From the NCBI RefSeq assembly GCF_024171695.1, contig NZ_JAMTCF010000018.1:147846-211845 (forward strand): 64,000 nucleotides of DNA, in the 5' to 3' direction. The notes below the pieces were generated by a model that worked only from the letters and a program-made list of their open reading frames with translations, did not search any database and was not told the origin of the DNA. This document shows, in pieces, positions 31,577 to 38,905 of the stretch. Numbering within the stretch: position 1 is the stretch's first letter; each line of letters opens with the position of its first letter. Source of the DNA: Actinosynnema pretiosum. GTDB taxonomy: Bacteria > Actinomycetota > Actinomycetes > Mycobacteriales > Pseudonocardiaceae. Both the position numbers and the translations under genes were made by a program.

Positions 31577-33982
31577 TCACCGGGAGGAGCGCTCCAGCAG
31601 CCAGTGCTCCCCGGTCGTCCAGCCGAGCAGCCTCCGGCCGCCGTTCGGGGTGGTGCCGTCCTCGGTGAAGCGGCCTCCGGCCAGCACGTGCTCCAGGCCC
31701 GCCACGGCGGGCTCGAAGCGGGCGGAGCGGTCGTGCTCGGACAGGCGTTCGCGCAGGCCCGCGATCAGCGCGCCGCGCTCCCGCTCGTCGCAGTACCCGA
31801 GCAGGAACACCGCCTGCCGCCACGCGTAGGCCACGTTCTTCACCAGCAGCAACCCCGCGTGCCACCCCGCCACCGGCTGGGCGAGCCTGCGCGCGATCCA
31901 GGCGAACACCTCGCCCACCGCCTCGGGCGCGATCCGGCGCAGCCGCCCGCCCAGACCGAGGCCGTCGACGAGCACCGCCAGGTTGTGCGTGGTCAGCACC
32001 TGGCTCTGCTCCAGCACCATCCCCCTCTCGGCCACCCACGACCCGCCCGAGGAACCGGTGGTCGCCCCAGCCTTCGCGCGCCGCCCGCACTCCGCGCCGA
32101 ACCACTCCGCGGTGCGCCTGCCCGACCGGGACCCGCGCTCCGGCACGAGCGGCGCGGGCTCGGTCAGGTCGTAGTACGCCGCGTACGGCGTGCCGCGCGT
32201 GACCCGGTGCGCGACGACGGCCGCGTGGTGCCACTTCTCGGTGAACCTGCCCATGAAGATGTCCGCCGCGATCTCCTCCACCAGCGGCAGCCGCACCTGC
32301 GCCTGCCCGGCCAGCGCCGCGAACTCGGACACCAGCGGGTTCGGGGTGATCGTGTGCGGGAACGCCGTCAGCGCCAGCAGCGCGGTCTGCTCCAGCGCCT
32401 CGCGCGCCGCCCGCGCCGCGTCCGGCTCCGCCGAGCGGAACACGTCCAGCGCCGCCACCCACGGCAGCTCCTCGAACCGCACCTGCGACGCCAGGTCCAC
32501 CAGCAGCAGCGACCTGCGCCGCCGGAACGCCCCGTACGCCTGCTCCCGCAGCGCCCCGGCGACCGGGTCGGCGAGCCCGGCCGCGAGCAGCCGCGCGGTC
32601 ACCTGCGGCAGCACCTCGGCCAGTACCTCGCCGGACGGCACGACCCCGCGCCGCACCAGCTCGGCCACGGGGGCCTCCAGCGCGAGGTCGAGCCTGGCCA
32701 GCAGGTGCTCGGGGAAGTCGCTGCCCTCGGGCAGGCCCTCACCTGGGCGGGCCGGACCGGACACCGCGTCCGAGCGCGGCAGGCCACCGTCCTGGTCGAG
32801 CCCGGACAGGCGCTCGGCCAGCACCGCCGCGAACGCCGCGTGCGTGGGCAGGGCGACCACCGCGGCCTGCTCGGCGCGCAGCTCGGCGTGCCGGGAACCC
32901 CGGCGGGTCAGCGCGTTCGCGAGCGCCCGCCGCACCCAGCCGATCTCGCGCGCGGTCAGCGCCGCGCTGGAACCGACCGCACCGGAACCGACCACGCTGG
33001 AACCGACCGCGCCCGAAGCCTTCGACCCCAGTGCGCGTGAGCGGACCACCCGAGCCCGGCCACCGCCGGAACCGGCCGCGCCGACCGCGTCGACCACGTC
33101 GCCCGCCGCGCCGCACCGCGCCAGCGCCGAGCGCAGCCGGGTGAAGTTGCTCCTGGGGTGCGCGTGCCGCCCGGTCCGCTCCCCGGCCCGCGCCGCCGCC
33201 GCGAACCACGCCGCGCGACGCTCGGCCCAGTCCTGCGGCCACACCTGGCACGGCCACCCGCCGCGCACCGCGCCGTGCTCGTCCAAGCCGGGCAGCTCGC
33301 CCTCGACGGTGGACGCCCACAGGTCGACCAGCTCGTCGTGCAGCGGGTTCCACACGCCGAGCGTGGCCCGCATCGTCTCGACCTGCGCGGGCACCGCGAC
33401 CCGCCGCAGCCCGTCCGCCACCGCCGACACCGGCAGCCGCCGCACGACCGTCCCGGTCAGGGCGGACCGCGCCGCGCGCCGGGGCGCGAACCGCAGCCGG
33501 TGCAGCCACGGGGTGATCTCGTCGAGCAGCTCGACCGCAGCGTCGACCCGCCCGGCGGCCAGCAGCACCACCACGGCCGGGATCGCCGCCTCCTCGGGCG
33601 TCTCCACCCGGTACTCGCCGGACGCCAGCAGCTCCAGCAGCGCGGCCCCGCCCTCGTCGCCGAGGTGCCACCAGTTCAGCCGCTCCCGGTCGGTGCGGCC
33701 CGGCGCGTCGTCGGGCAGCAGCGCCAGCAGCTCCACCTCGTCGTCGTCCAGCTCGGCGGTCTCGGCGAGCAGCCGCCCGGTGGCGAACCCGCCGTGCGCG
33801 ACCTCCAGGGTCACCCACGGCGGCGTCCCGGACACGGGCGTGCGGCTGCCGACGGACAGCGAGCCGTCGGCGACGCCCCTGAGCACGTCCCCCCACTGCC
33901 GGGTCCGCTTCGCGGAGGCCGAGTCGAGCGCGCGCAGCAGCTGCGCGAACGCGTAGGAGGTGGAGGCGGTGTGCTCGGACAT
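31577..33982 (-). CDS. Large hypothetical protein, 801 aa
   Basis: I do not recognise a family. The protein is soluble, mostly alpha-helical, Arg/Ala/Leu-rich, without signal peptide, membrane segment or nucleotide-binding motif; the architecture looks like a helical-repeat scaffold. Residues ~300-335 are a low-complexity insert of SRALGSKASGAVGSSVVGSG type that could be a flexible linker. Several conserved-looking aromatic patches occur in the C-terminal third (FMGRFTEKWHHAAVVAHRV, AWRQAVFLLGYCDERERGAL). ATG 33982 has GGAG 11 bp upstream. It follows two tRNA-like genes but is insulated from them by a hairpin. Confidence 0.75.
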   Translation of the reverse strand: MSEHTASTSYAFAQLLRALDSASAKRTRQWGDVLRGVADGSLSVGSRTPVSGTPPWVTLEVAHGGFATGRLLAETAELDDDEVELLALLPDDAPGRTDRERLNWWHLGDEGGAALLELLASGEYRVETPEEAAIPAVVVLLAAGRVDAAVELLDEITPWLHRLRFAPRRAARSALTGTVVRRLPVSAVADGLRRVAVPAQVETMRATLGVWNPLHDELVDLWASTVEGELPGLDEHGAVRGGWPCQVWPQDWAERRAAWFAAAARAGERTGRHAHPRSNFTRLRSALARCGAAGDVVDAVGAAGSGGGRARVVRSRALGSKASGAVGSSVVGSGAVGSSAALTAREIGWVRRALANALTRRGSRHAELRAEQAAVVALPTHAAFAAVLAERLSGLDQDGGLPRSDAVSGPARPGEGLPEGSDFPEHLLARLDLALEAPVAELVRRGVVPSGEVLAEVLPQVTARLLAAGLADPVAGALREQAYGAFRRRRSLLLVDLASQVRFEELPWVAALDVFRSAEPDAARAAREALEQTALLALTAFPHTITPNPLVSEFAALAGQAQVRLPLVEEIAADIFMGRFTEKWHHAAVVAHRVTRGTPYAAYYDLTEPAPLVPERGSRSGRRTAEWFGAECGRRAKAGATTGSSGGSWVAERGMVLEQSQVLTTHNLAVLVDGLGLGGRLRRIAPEAVGEVFAWIARRLAQPVAGWHAGLLLVKNVAYAWRQAVFLLGYCDERERGALIAGLRERLSEHDRSARFEPAVAGLEHVLAGGRFTEDGTTPNGGRRLLGWTTGEHWLLERSSR

Positions 33983-34022
33983 GGCTGTGCTCCGGTGGGG
34001 AAGTCGCTCCTGGACGTGCGGG

Positions 34023-34052
34023 GCGCGGCCCCGGACGACGCCGGGGCCGCGC
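34023..34052 (-). terminator. Hairpin between tRNA-like genes and the 801-aa gene
   Basis: Perfect 12-bp stem (GCGCGGCCCCGG) with loop ACGACG, 28 bp downstream of the last tRNA-like gene; probable end of the tRNA transcript. Confidence 0.65.
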
Positions 34053-34079
34053 GACGAGAGGACGAGCGCGGTGAGGAGG

Positions 34080-34151
34080 ACGTGGAGGCCGGGCTCGAAC
34101 CGGCACCCTCCCGGTAACAGCCGGGCGATCTGCCGCTTGATCTACTCCACG
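34080..34151 (-). tRNA. Atypical tRNA-Asn-like gene (anticodon GTT, 6-nt anticodon loop)
   Basis: All four arms fold: acceptor CGTGGAG/CTCCACG (7 bp), D stem GATC/GATC with GG in the loop, anticodon stem CCCGG/CCGGG, T arm GCCGG-TTCGAGC-CCGGC. The anticodon loop reads CTGTTA, one base short of seven; read from the 5' side the anticodon is GTT (Asn). Also odd are a C1-G72 first pair, T73 discriminator, and no encoded CCA. Variable loop is five bases. It could be a functional unusual tRNA, a degenerate copy, or a tRNA-derived regulatory RNA. Confidence 0.6.
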
Positions 34152-34184
34152 GCGCCCCGCGCTCGCGGGACGGGCCCGCTCTCG

Positions 34185-34257
34185 ACATGGAGGCGGGAAT
34201 CGAACCCGCGCCCACCCGGTCCAGAGCCGGGTGCTCTTCCAGCTGAGCTACTCCACG
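34185..34257 (-). tRNA. Atypical tRNA-Gln-like gene (anticodon CTG)
   Basis: A 73-nt cloverleaf: acceptor CGTGGAG/CTCCATG (one G-T pair), D stem GCTC/GAGC, anticodon stem CCCGG/CCGGG with loop CTCTGGA (anticodon CTG, codon CAG), five-base variable loop, T arm GCGGG-TTCGATT-CCCGC. Its acceptor 5' strand and positions 8-10 (CGTGGAGTAG) equal those of the neighbouring tRNA-Asn-like gene, 33 bp away, and it shares C1-G72, T73 and lack of CCA. A hairpin GGACGGAG/CTCCGTCC precedes it at 34260-34283, perhaps in the precursor. Confidence 0.65.
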
Positions 34258-34341
34258 GTGGACGGAGCCTCACGACTCCGTCCACAGCAGACCATAAAGC
34301 CCTCACCCGTTCGTGTCTCCCGGTTTTCCCCCGAACGCGAC

Positions 34342-34373
34342 GGCGCGCCCCCGCGCTGGAGCGGGGGCGCGCC
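34342..34373 (-). terminator. Hairpin terminator of arabinanase gene
   Basis: Perfect 13-bp stem (GGCGCGCCCCCGC) with loop GCTGGA, 14 bp beyond the stop codon of the GH43 gene. Confidence 0.75.
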
Positions 34374-34386
34374 GGGTGGGGCCGGA

Positions 34387-35346
34387 TCAGTGCAGGTAGG
34401 GCCAGCCCGCCGAGTCCCAGGCCAACCAGTTGACGCCGAGCTGCGACGCCCCGCTGTCGGTGTAGTAGTGGTACGTGATGATGTCGCTGTCGGAGTCGCT
34501 GAACACGTCCTGGTGACCGGGCCCGTGGATGCTGCCCTGCCCGGCCAGGATCTCCGTGCCGCCCCCGGACGTCATCGCCGTCCCGTTGCGCGCCACGTAC
34601 GGCCCGGTCACGCTCGTCGACCGGCCCACCATCACCCGGTACGTGCTCGCCGCCCCCGCGCAGCAGCGGTCGAACGACACGAACAGGTAGTAGTACGACC
34701 CGTGCTTGAAGATCGTCGGCGCCTCGATCGCGCCGCCGCCCCGGCCCGCGATGGACCGGATCGTGCTGTCCGAGCGCTTCCCGGTCGACGGGTTGAGCTG
34801 CACGAGCTTGATGCCCGACCAGAACGAGCCGAAGCTCAGCCACCACCTGCCCTGGTCGTCCACCACCAGGTTCGGGTCGATGGCGTTGTAGTCGTTCGAG
34901 CCGCTGGACTCGATCACCAGGCCCTGGTTGGTCCACGACCCGGACGCGCCGGTCGTGCTGGTGGCCAGGAAGATCGCCGACTTGTTCGAGCCGAACGTCG
35001 ACGCCGAGTAGTACAGGTAGTAGCGGCCGTTCTGGTACGACAGGTCCGGCGCCCACAGGTTCCGGCTGCCGCCGGTGTACGCGGTGGTCCAGGACGCGCC
35101 GTTCGGGAAGACCGCGCCCGCGTTGCGGAACGCCGTGCGGTCGGTGGAGGTCTTCAGCGCGATGTTGTCCCCGGTGTGCGCGACCAGGTAGGTCCCGTCG
35201 GGCTTCTTCACGAACGTCGGGTCGTGCACGCCGATGTCGCCGGTGACCACGCCGGGGTACGGGTAGGCCATCGCCTGGCCCGCTCCCGGCAGGACCAGCG
35301 CCAGCGCCGCGAGCAGCACCAGCGCGCGCTTCGTCGCTCTTGCCAC
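34387..35346 (-). CDS. Secreted GH43 arabinan endo-1,5-alpha-L-arabinosidase
   Basis: 319 aa from GTG 35346, after AGGAGA at 4-bp spacing. Signal peptide VARATKRALVLLAALALVLP ending around QAMAYP. The single five-bladed propeller shows GH43 marks: IGVHDPTFVKKPDGTYLVAH with the catalytic Asp, WAPDLSYQNGRYYLYYS, AIDPNLVVDDQGRWWLSFGS with the pKa-tuning Asp, GGGAIEAPTIFKHGSYYYLF with the catalytic Glu, and GPGHQDVFSDSD. Length fits a stand-alone endo-arabinanase with no binding module. It releases arabino-oligosaccharides from plant arabinan outside the cell. A plausible promoter lies 80-110 bp upstream. Confidence 0.92.
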   Translation of the reverse strand: MARATKRALVLLAALALVLPGAGQAMAYPYPGVVTGDIGVHDPTFVKKPDGTYLVAHTGDNIALKTSTDRTAFRNAGAVFPNGASWTTAYTGGSRNLWAPDLSYQNGRYYLYYSASTFGSNKSAIFLATSTTGASGSWTNQGLVIESSGSNDYNAIDPNLVVDDQGRWWLSFGSFWSGIKLVQLNPSTGKRSDSTIRSIAGRGGGAIEAPTIFKHGSYYYLFVSFDRCCAGAASTYRVMVGRSTSVTGPYVARNGTAMTSGGGTEILAGQGSIHGPGHQDVFSDSDSDIITYHYYTDSGASQLGVNWLAWDSAGWPYLH

Positions 35347-35425
35347 GGTTCTCCTCGATCCACGGTGATGGAGGGTTCGGCGGCGGCGGACCGGGCGCGT
35401 TCCGGGAGGCGCGACCGGTCCGCCG

Positions 35426-35455
35426 ACCGTAGCGAGGCGGGGGTGGTGCTGACAA
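35426..35455 (-). promoter_or_regulatory. Candidate sigma-70-type promoter of arabinanase gene
   Basis: On the minus strand TTGTCA and TACGGT are separated by 18 bp, 80 bp upstream of the GTG start. Matches the vegetative consensus at most positions; no transcript evidence. Confidence 0.45.
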
Positions 35456-35541
35456 GGACGGTTCAAGGTGGTGAAATTCCCCCGCGCCCCCGGTGATCTT
35501 CACCCTCGGGGGTGGTCCGCGCGCCCACCGGAAGGACTCCC

Positions 35542-36168
35542 GTGCAGCTCGCCTCCCCGACCCCGCTGCGGCGGTTCGCCAAGCTCGTCACCGAGGTCCT
35601 GGCGCCCTGGGTGTGGGTGGTGTGGCTGCCCGCCGCGATCGGCTGGAGCGCCACCGGGACCGCGTTCGGGGCGCTGGTGTGGGGCGCGGTCGTCGCCGTG
35701 TTCGGCGCGGTGATCCCGATGGCGGTGATCGTGCACGGCGCGCGCAGGGGCCGCTGGGACAACCACCACGTCACCCGCCGCGAGGACCGCCTGGTGCCGC
35801 TGCTGACCTGCGTCGGGTCGGTCGGCGTCGGCATCGCCGCGCTCGCGCTCGCGGGCGCGCCGCACGAGATGATCGCGCTCGCGGCGGCCATGTTCAGCAC
35901 GCTGGTCGTCACCACCGCGATCACCCTGGCCCCCGGCGGGCGCGGCTGGAAGATCTCCGTGCACTCGGGCGTGGCGTTCGGCGCGATCGCGATCCTGGCC
36001 ATCCAGAGCGGCCCGTGGTGGGCGCTGCTGTGGCTGGCCTCCGCGCTGGTGGCCTGGTCGCGGGTCGAGCTGGGCGACCACACCACCGGGCAGGTGTGCG
36101 GCGGCGCGGTGCTGGGCGTGCTCGGCGGCGGCGGGATCTACTCGATGGGGCTGGTGCTGCTCGGCTGA
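35542..36168 (+). CDS. PAP2-like membrane protein
   Basis: 208 aa from GTG 35542 (GGAAGGA five bases upstream); the alternative 35512 start lacks such a site. Five to six membrane helices. The C-terminal motif SRVELGDHTTGQVCGGAVLG matches the third phosphatidic-acid-phosphatase signature (SRxxxGxHxxxDV), and KISVHSGVAFGAIAI resembles the second (PSGH) with SVHSG in its place. The first motif (KxxxxxxRP) is weak: RREDRLVPLLTC. So it is a lipid-phosphatase relative, perhaps with altered chemistry. Its end overlaps the convergent AraC gene by 31 bp. Confidence 0.75.
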   Translation: MQLASPTPLRRFAKLVTEVLAPWVWVVWLPAAIGWSATGTAFGALVWGAVVAVFGAVIPMAVIVHGARRGRWDNHHVTRREDRLVPLLTCVGSVGVGIAALALAGAPHEMIALAAAMFSTLVVTTAITLAPGGRGWKISVHSGVAFGAIAILAIQSGPWWALLWLASALVAWSRVELGDHTTGQVCGGAVLGVLGGGGIYSMGLVLLG

Positions 36169-37256
36169 CCCGCCCCCGCCCCCGCGCCCGCGCCCGCCCC
36201 CGCGTCCGCCAGCGCCCCGGAACCACCCGTCCCCGGGCCTCCGCGCCACGTCGCGGGCGTCACCCCCTTCCACCGCTTGAACGCGTGGATGAAGCTCGAC
36301 GCCTCCGCGTACCCGAGCCGCCGCGCCGCCTCCTCCACCGACAGCGCCCCGCCCCGCAGCAACCGCTCGGCCAGCGCCTCCCTCACCTCGTCCAGCAGCT
36401 CCCGGTAGCTCGTCCCCGCCCCGGCGAGCCTGCGCCGCAGCGTCCTGGTGCTCACCGACAGCTCCCGCGCCACCCGGTCCATCCCGGCGTCCAGCGCCCC
36501 CGGCCCGGCCAGCCGCTCCCGCACCTCGTTCGCCACCCCGCCCCGCTCGCGCCGCCGCGCCACCAGTCTGCGGCACTGCGCCTCGCACGCCGCCAGCGTG
36601 TGCGGGTCGGCCTGCGGCAGCGGCCGGTCCAGCAGACCCGCGTCGTACACCGCCGCCGTCACCGGGGCCCCGAACACCGGCCGCACCCCGAACGCCCGCT
36701 CGTGCGCGCCCACCTCGCCCGGTTCGGGGAAGGCGAACACCACCGACCGCAGCGGCAGCCCGCCCGGCAGCAGCTCGCCGATCACCGAGTGCACCGCCGC
36801 CAGGTCCCGCTCGGCCAGGAACCGCCCCACCGGGTCGGGCAGCCCGGTGGTGTCCAGCAGCACCCGCACCACCCCGCCCGACACCGACGCGCTCGGGATG
36901 CAGAACGCGAAGCTCAGGTCGAGGAACCGCAGCGCCACGTCCACCGCGTCCCGCACGCTCCGGCTGCTCAGGAACGCGAACCCGAGCACCCCGAACGTGG
37001 TCGCGTGGTACCGCCCGCCCAGCTCGACGCCCGCGTCCGGCAACGCCGCCGCCAGCGCCCGCACCACCCGCAGCTCCTGGTGCGCGCTGACCTCCCCGTC
37101 CGGGTCGGCCAGGTCCGCCGCGACCAGCCCGGTGCCCGCCAGCAGGTCGTCCTCGGCGAGCCCGCGCTCGACCCCGAACCGCACCAGCAGCGCCACGCCC
37201 GCGACGCCGCGCGGGAAGTCCCAGTGCCGCACGGCCGGGTCGGCGAGAGGGGGCAT
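36138..37256 (-). CDS. AraC-family regulator (OruR/ArgR-like N-terminal domain)
   Basis: 372 aa. Residues ~20-210 match the arabinose-binding-like domain of OruR/MmsR regulators (ALLVRFGVERGLAEDDLLAG). The C-terminal AraC domain (~250-345) is clear: MDRVARELSVSTRTLRRRLA, SYRELLDEVREALAERLLR, SVEEAARRLGYAEASSFIHA, FKRWKGVTPATWRGG. The last ~30 residues are a Gly/Ala run encoded by a (GCCCGC)n-like tract that overlaps the 3' end of the convergent PAP2-like gene. Divergent from the FMO-GMC-ADC operon by 71 bp, it is the probable activator of that operon, responding to a lipid or ketone. Confidence 0.88.
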   Translation of the reverse strand: MPPLADPAVRHWDFPRGVAGVALLVRFGVERGLAEDDLLAGTGLVAADLADPDGEVSAHQELRVVRALAAALPDAGVELGGRYHATTFGVLGFAFLSSRSVRDAVDVALRFLDLSFAFCIPSASVSGGVVRVLLDTTGLPDPVGRFLAERDLAAVHSVIGELLPGGLPLRSVVFAFPEPGEVGAHERAFGVRPVFGAPVTAAVYDAGLLDRPLPQADPHTLAACEAQCRRLVARRRERGGVANEVRERLAGPGALDAGMDRVARELSVSTRTLRRRLAGAGTSYRELLDEVREALAERLLRGGALSVEEAARRLGYAEASSFIHAFKRWKGVTPATWRGGPGTGGSGALADAGAGAGAGAGAGQPSSTSPIE

Positions 37257-37327
37257 GGCCGGAATTGTGGATTCCGCGGCCTCGATTGTCTTGGGCCGAT
37301 GGGGTGCTCCAGGCCTAGCCTCGGCAC

Positions 37328-38782
37328 GTGGACAACGGGGTCGACGTGGTGGTGATCGGCGCGGGCTTCGCCGGGATCGGCATGGCCGCCTCGGCGCTGC
37401 GCGCCGGGTTCAGCGCGCTCGTGCTGGAGAAGGCGCAGGACGTGGGCGGGGTGTGGCGGGACAACACCTACCCCGGCGCGGCCTGCGACGTGCCCTCCTC
37501 GCTCTACTCGTTCTCGTTCGCCCCCGAACCGGGCTGGCAGCGCCGCTACTCCGGCCAGGCCGACATCCACTCCTACCTGCGGCGGGTCGCCGCCGAGACC
37601 GGGGTCCTGCCGCACGTGCGGTTCGGCGCCGAGGTCGTCTCCGCCGACTACGACGAGCCCGCCGCGCGCTGGCGGGTCGTCCTGGCCGACGGGCGCGAGC
37701 ACACCGCCCGCCACCTGGTCACCGCCGTCGGCCAGCTGTCCCGCCCGGCCGTCCCCGACCTGCCCGGCGCCGCCGACTACACCGGCCGGGTCTTCCACAG
37801 CTCCCGCTGGGACCACGACCTCGACCTGACCGGCCTGCGCGTCGCCGTCATCGGCACCGGGGCGAGCGCCGTCCAGTTCGTGCCCGAGATCCGCGAGGTC
37901 GCCGCCCGCGTCACCGTCTTCCAGCGCACTCCGCCGCACGTCATCCCCAAGCCCGACCGCGCCTACACCCGCCGCCACGCCGCCCTCTACCGCGCGTTCC
38001 CGCCCGCGCAGGCCGTCGGCCGGGCCACCACCTGGGTCGCGGGCGAGTTCCTCACCGCCGCCATCACCGCCGTGCCCGCGTTCGGCAAGGCGATCGAGGC
38101 CGCCTTCCACCTGCACCTGCGCCGCCAGGTCCCCGACCCCGCACTGCGCGCAGTCCTCGTCCCCGACCACCCGGTCGGCTGCCAGCGCGTGCTCTTCTCC
38201 AACACCTGGTACCCGGCCCTGAGCAGCGACAACGTCACTCTGGTCACCTCGCCCGCCACCGCCTTCACCCCGCGCGGCCTGCGCTCGGCGGACGGCGTCG
38301 AGCACCCGGCGGACGTGGTCGTGCACGGCACCGGGTTCGCCGCCACCGAGTTCCTCGCCCCGATGCGGATCAGGGGTCGCGACGGCGCGGAGCTGGCCGA
38401 CCGGTGGCGCGACGGGGCCCGAGCCCACCTGGGCATGACCGTCCCCGGCTTCCCGAACCTGTTCGTGCTCTACGGCCCCAACACCAACCTCGGCGGCAAC
38501 TCGATCCTGCAGATGGTCGAGCCCCAGGTCGGGTACGTCACCGCCCTGCTGGAGCGGATGCGCGCGCACGGCCTGACCAGCGCCGAGGTGCGCCCCGAGG
38601 TCGCGGGCGCGTTCGACCGCGAGGTCCAGGACCGCCTCGGCCGCACCGCGTGGGCGCGCTGCCGCAGCTGGTACCGGGTCGAGAGCGGGCGGATCGTGAG
38701 CAACTGGCCCGGCCAGGTGTGGGAGTACCGGCGCAGGACCGCGCGCCCCGACCCGAGGCACTTCCGCTTCACCCGCCCCTGA
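37328..38782 (+). CDS. FAD-dependent monooxygenase (Baeyer-Villiger type)
   Basis: 484 aa from GTG. FAD site VIGAGFAGIGMAASALRAGF (residues ~6-25), the segment GGVWRDNTYPGAACDVPSSL typical of BVMOs and N-oxygenases, a BVMO-like fingerprint TGRVFHSSRWDHD (FxGxxxHxxxW variant, ~155-167), and the NADPH site VIGTGASAVQFVPEI. Length is normal for a type I enzyme. It would insert oxygen next to a ketone using NADPH. First gene of a three-gene operon with a GMC oxidase and an acetoacetate-decarboxylase-like protein, pointing to oxidation of a sterol- or terpenoid-like alcohol/ketone. Confidence 0.88.
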   Translation: MDNGVDVVVIGAGFAGIGMAASALRAGFSALVLEKAQDVGGVWRDNTYPGAACDVPSSLYSFSFAPEPGWQRRYSGQADIHSYLRRVAAETGVLPHVRFGAEVVSADYDEPAARWRVVLADGREHTARHLVTAVGQLSRPAVPDLPGAADYTGRVFHSSRWDHDLDLTGLRVAVIGTGASAVQFVPEIREVAARVTVFQRTPPHVIPKPDRAYTRRHAALYRAFPPAQAVGRATTWVAGEFLTAAITAVPAFGKAIEAAFHLHLRRQVPDPALRAVLVPDHPVGCQRVLFSNTWYPALSSDNVTLVTSPATAFTPRGLRSADGVEHPADVVVHGTGFAATEFLAPMRIRGRDGAELADRWRDGARAHLGMTVPGFPNLFVLYGPNTNLGGNSILQMVEPQVGYVTALLERMRAHGLTSAEVRPEVAGAFDREVQDRLGRTAWARCRSWYRVESGRIVSNWPGQVWEYRRRTARPDPRHFRFTRP

Positions 38783-38905
38783 CCCCGATCTCGACCCCGT
38801 CCCCACCTTCGCCCCTCGCCCCTCGCCTCCACCCCCGCCCCTGTTCCCGCCCCCACCCGGACCCCCGACCTCGCCCCCGACCCTCGACCCACGCGGAGGA
38901 GCACC

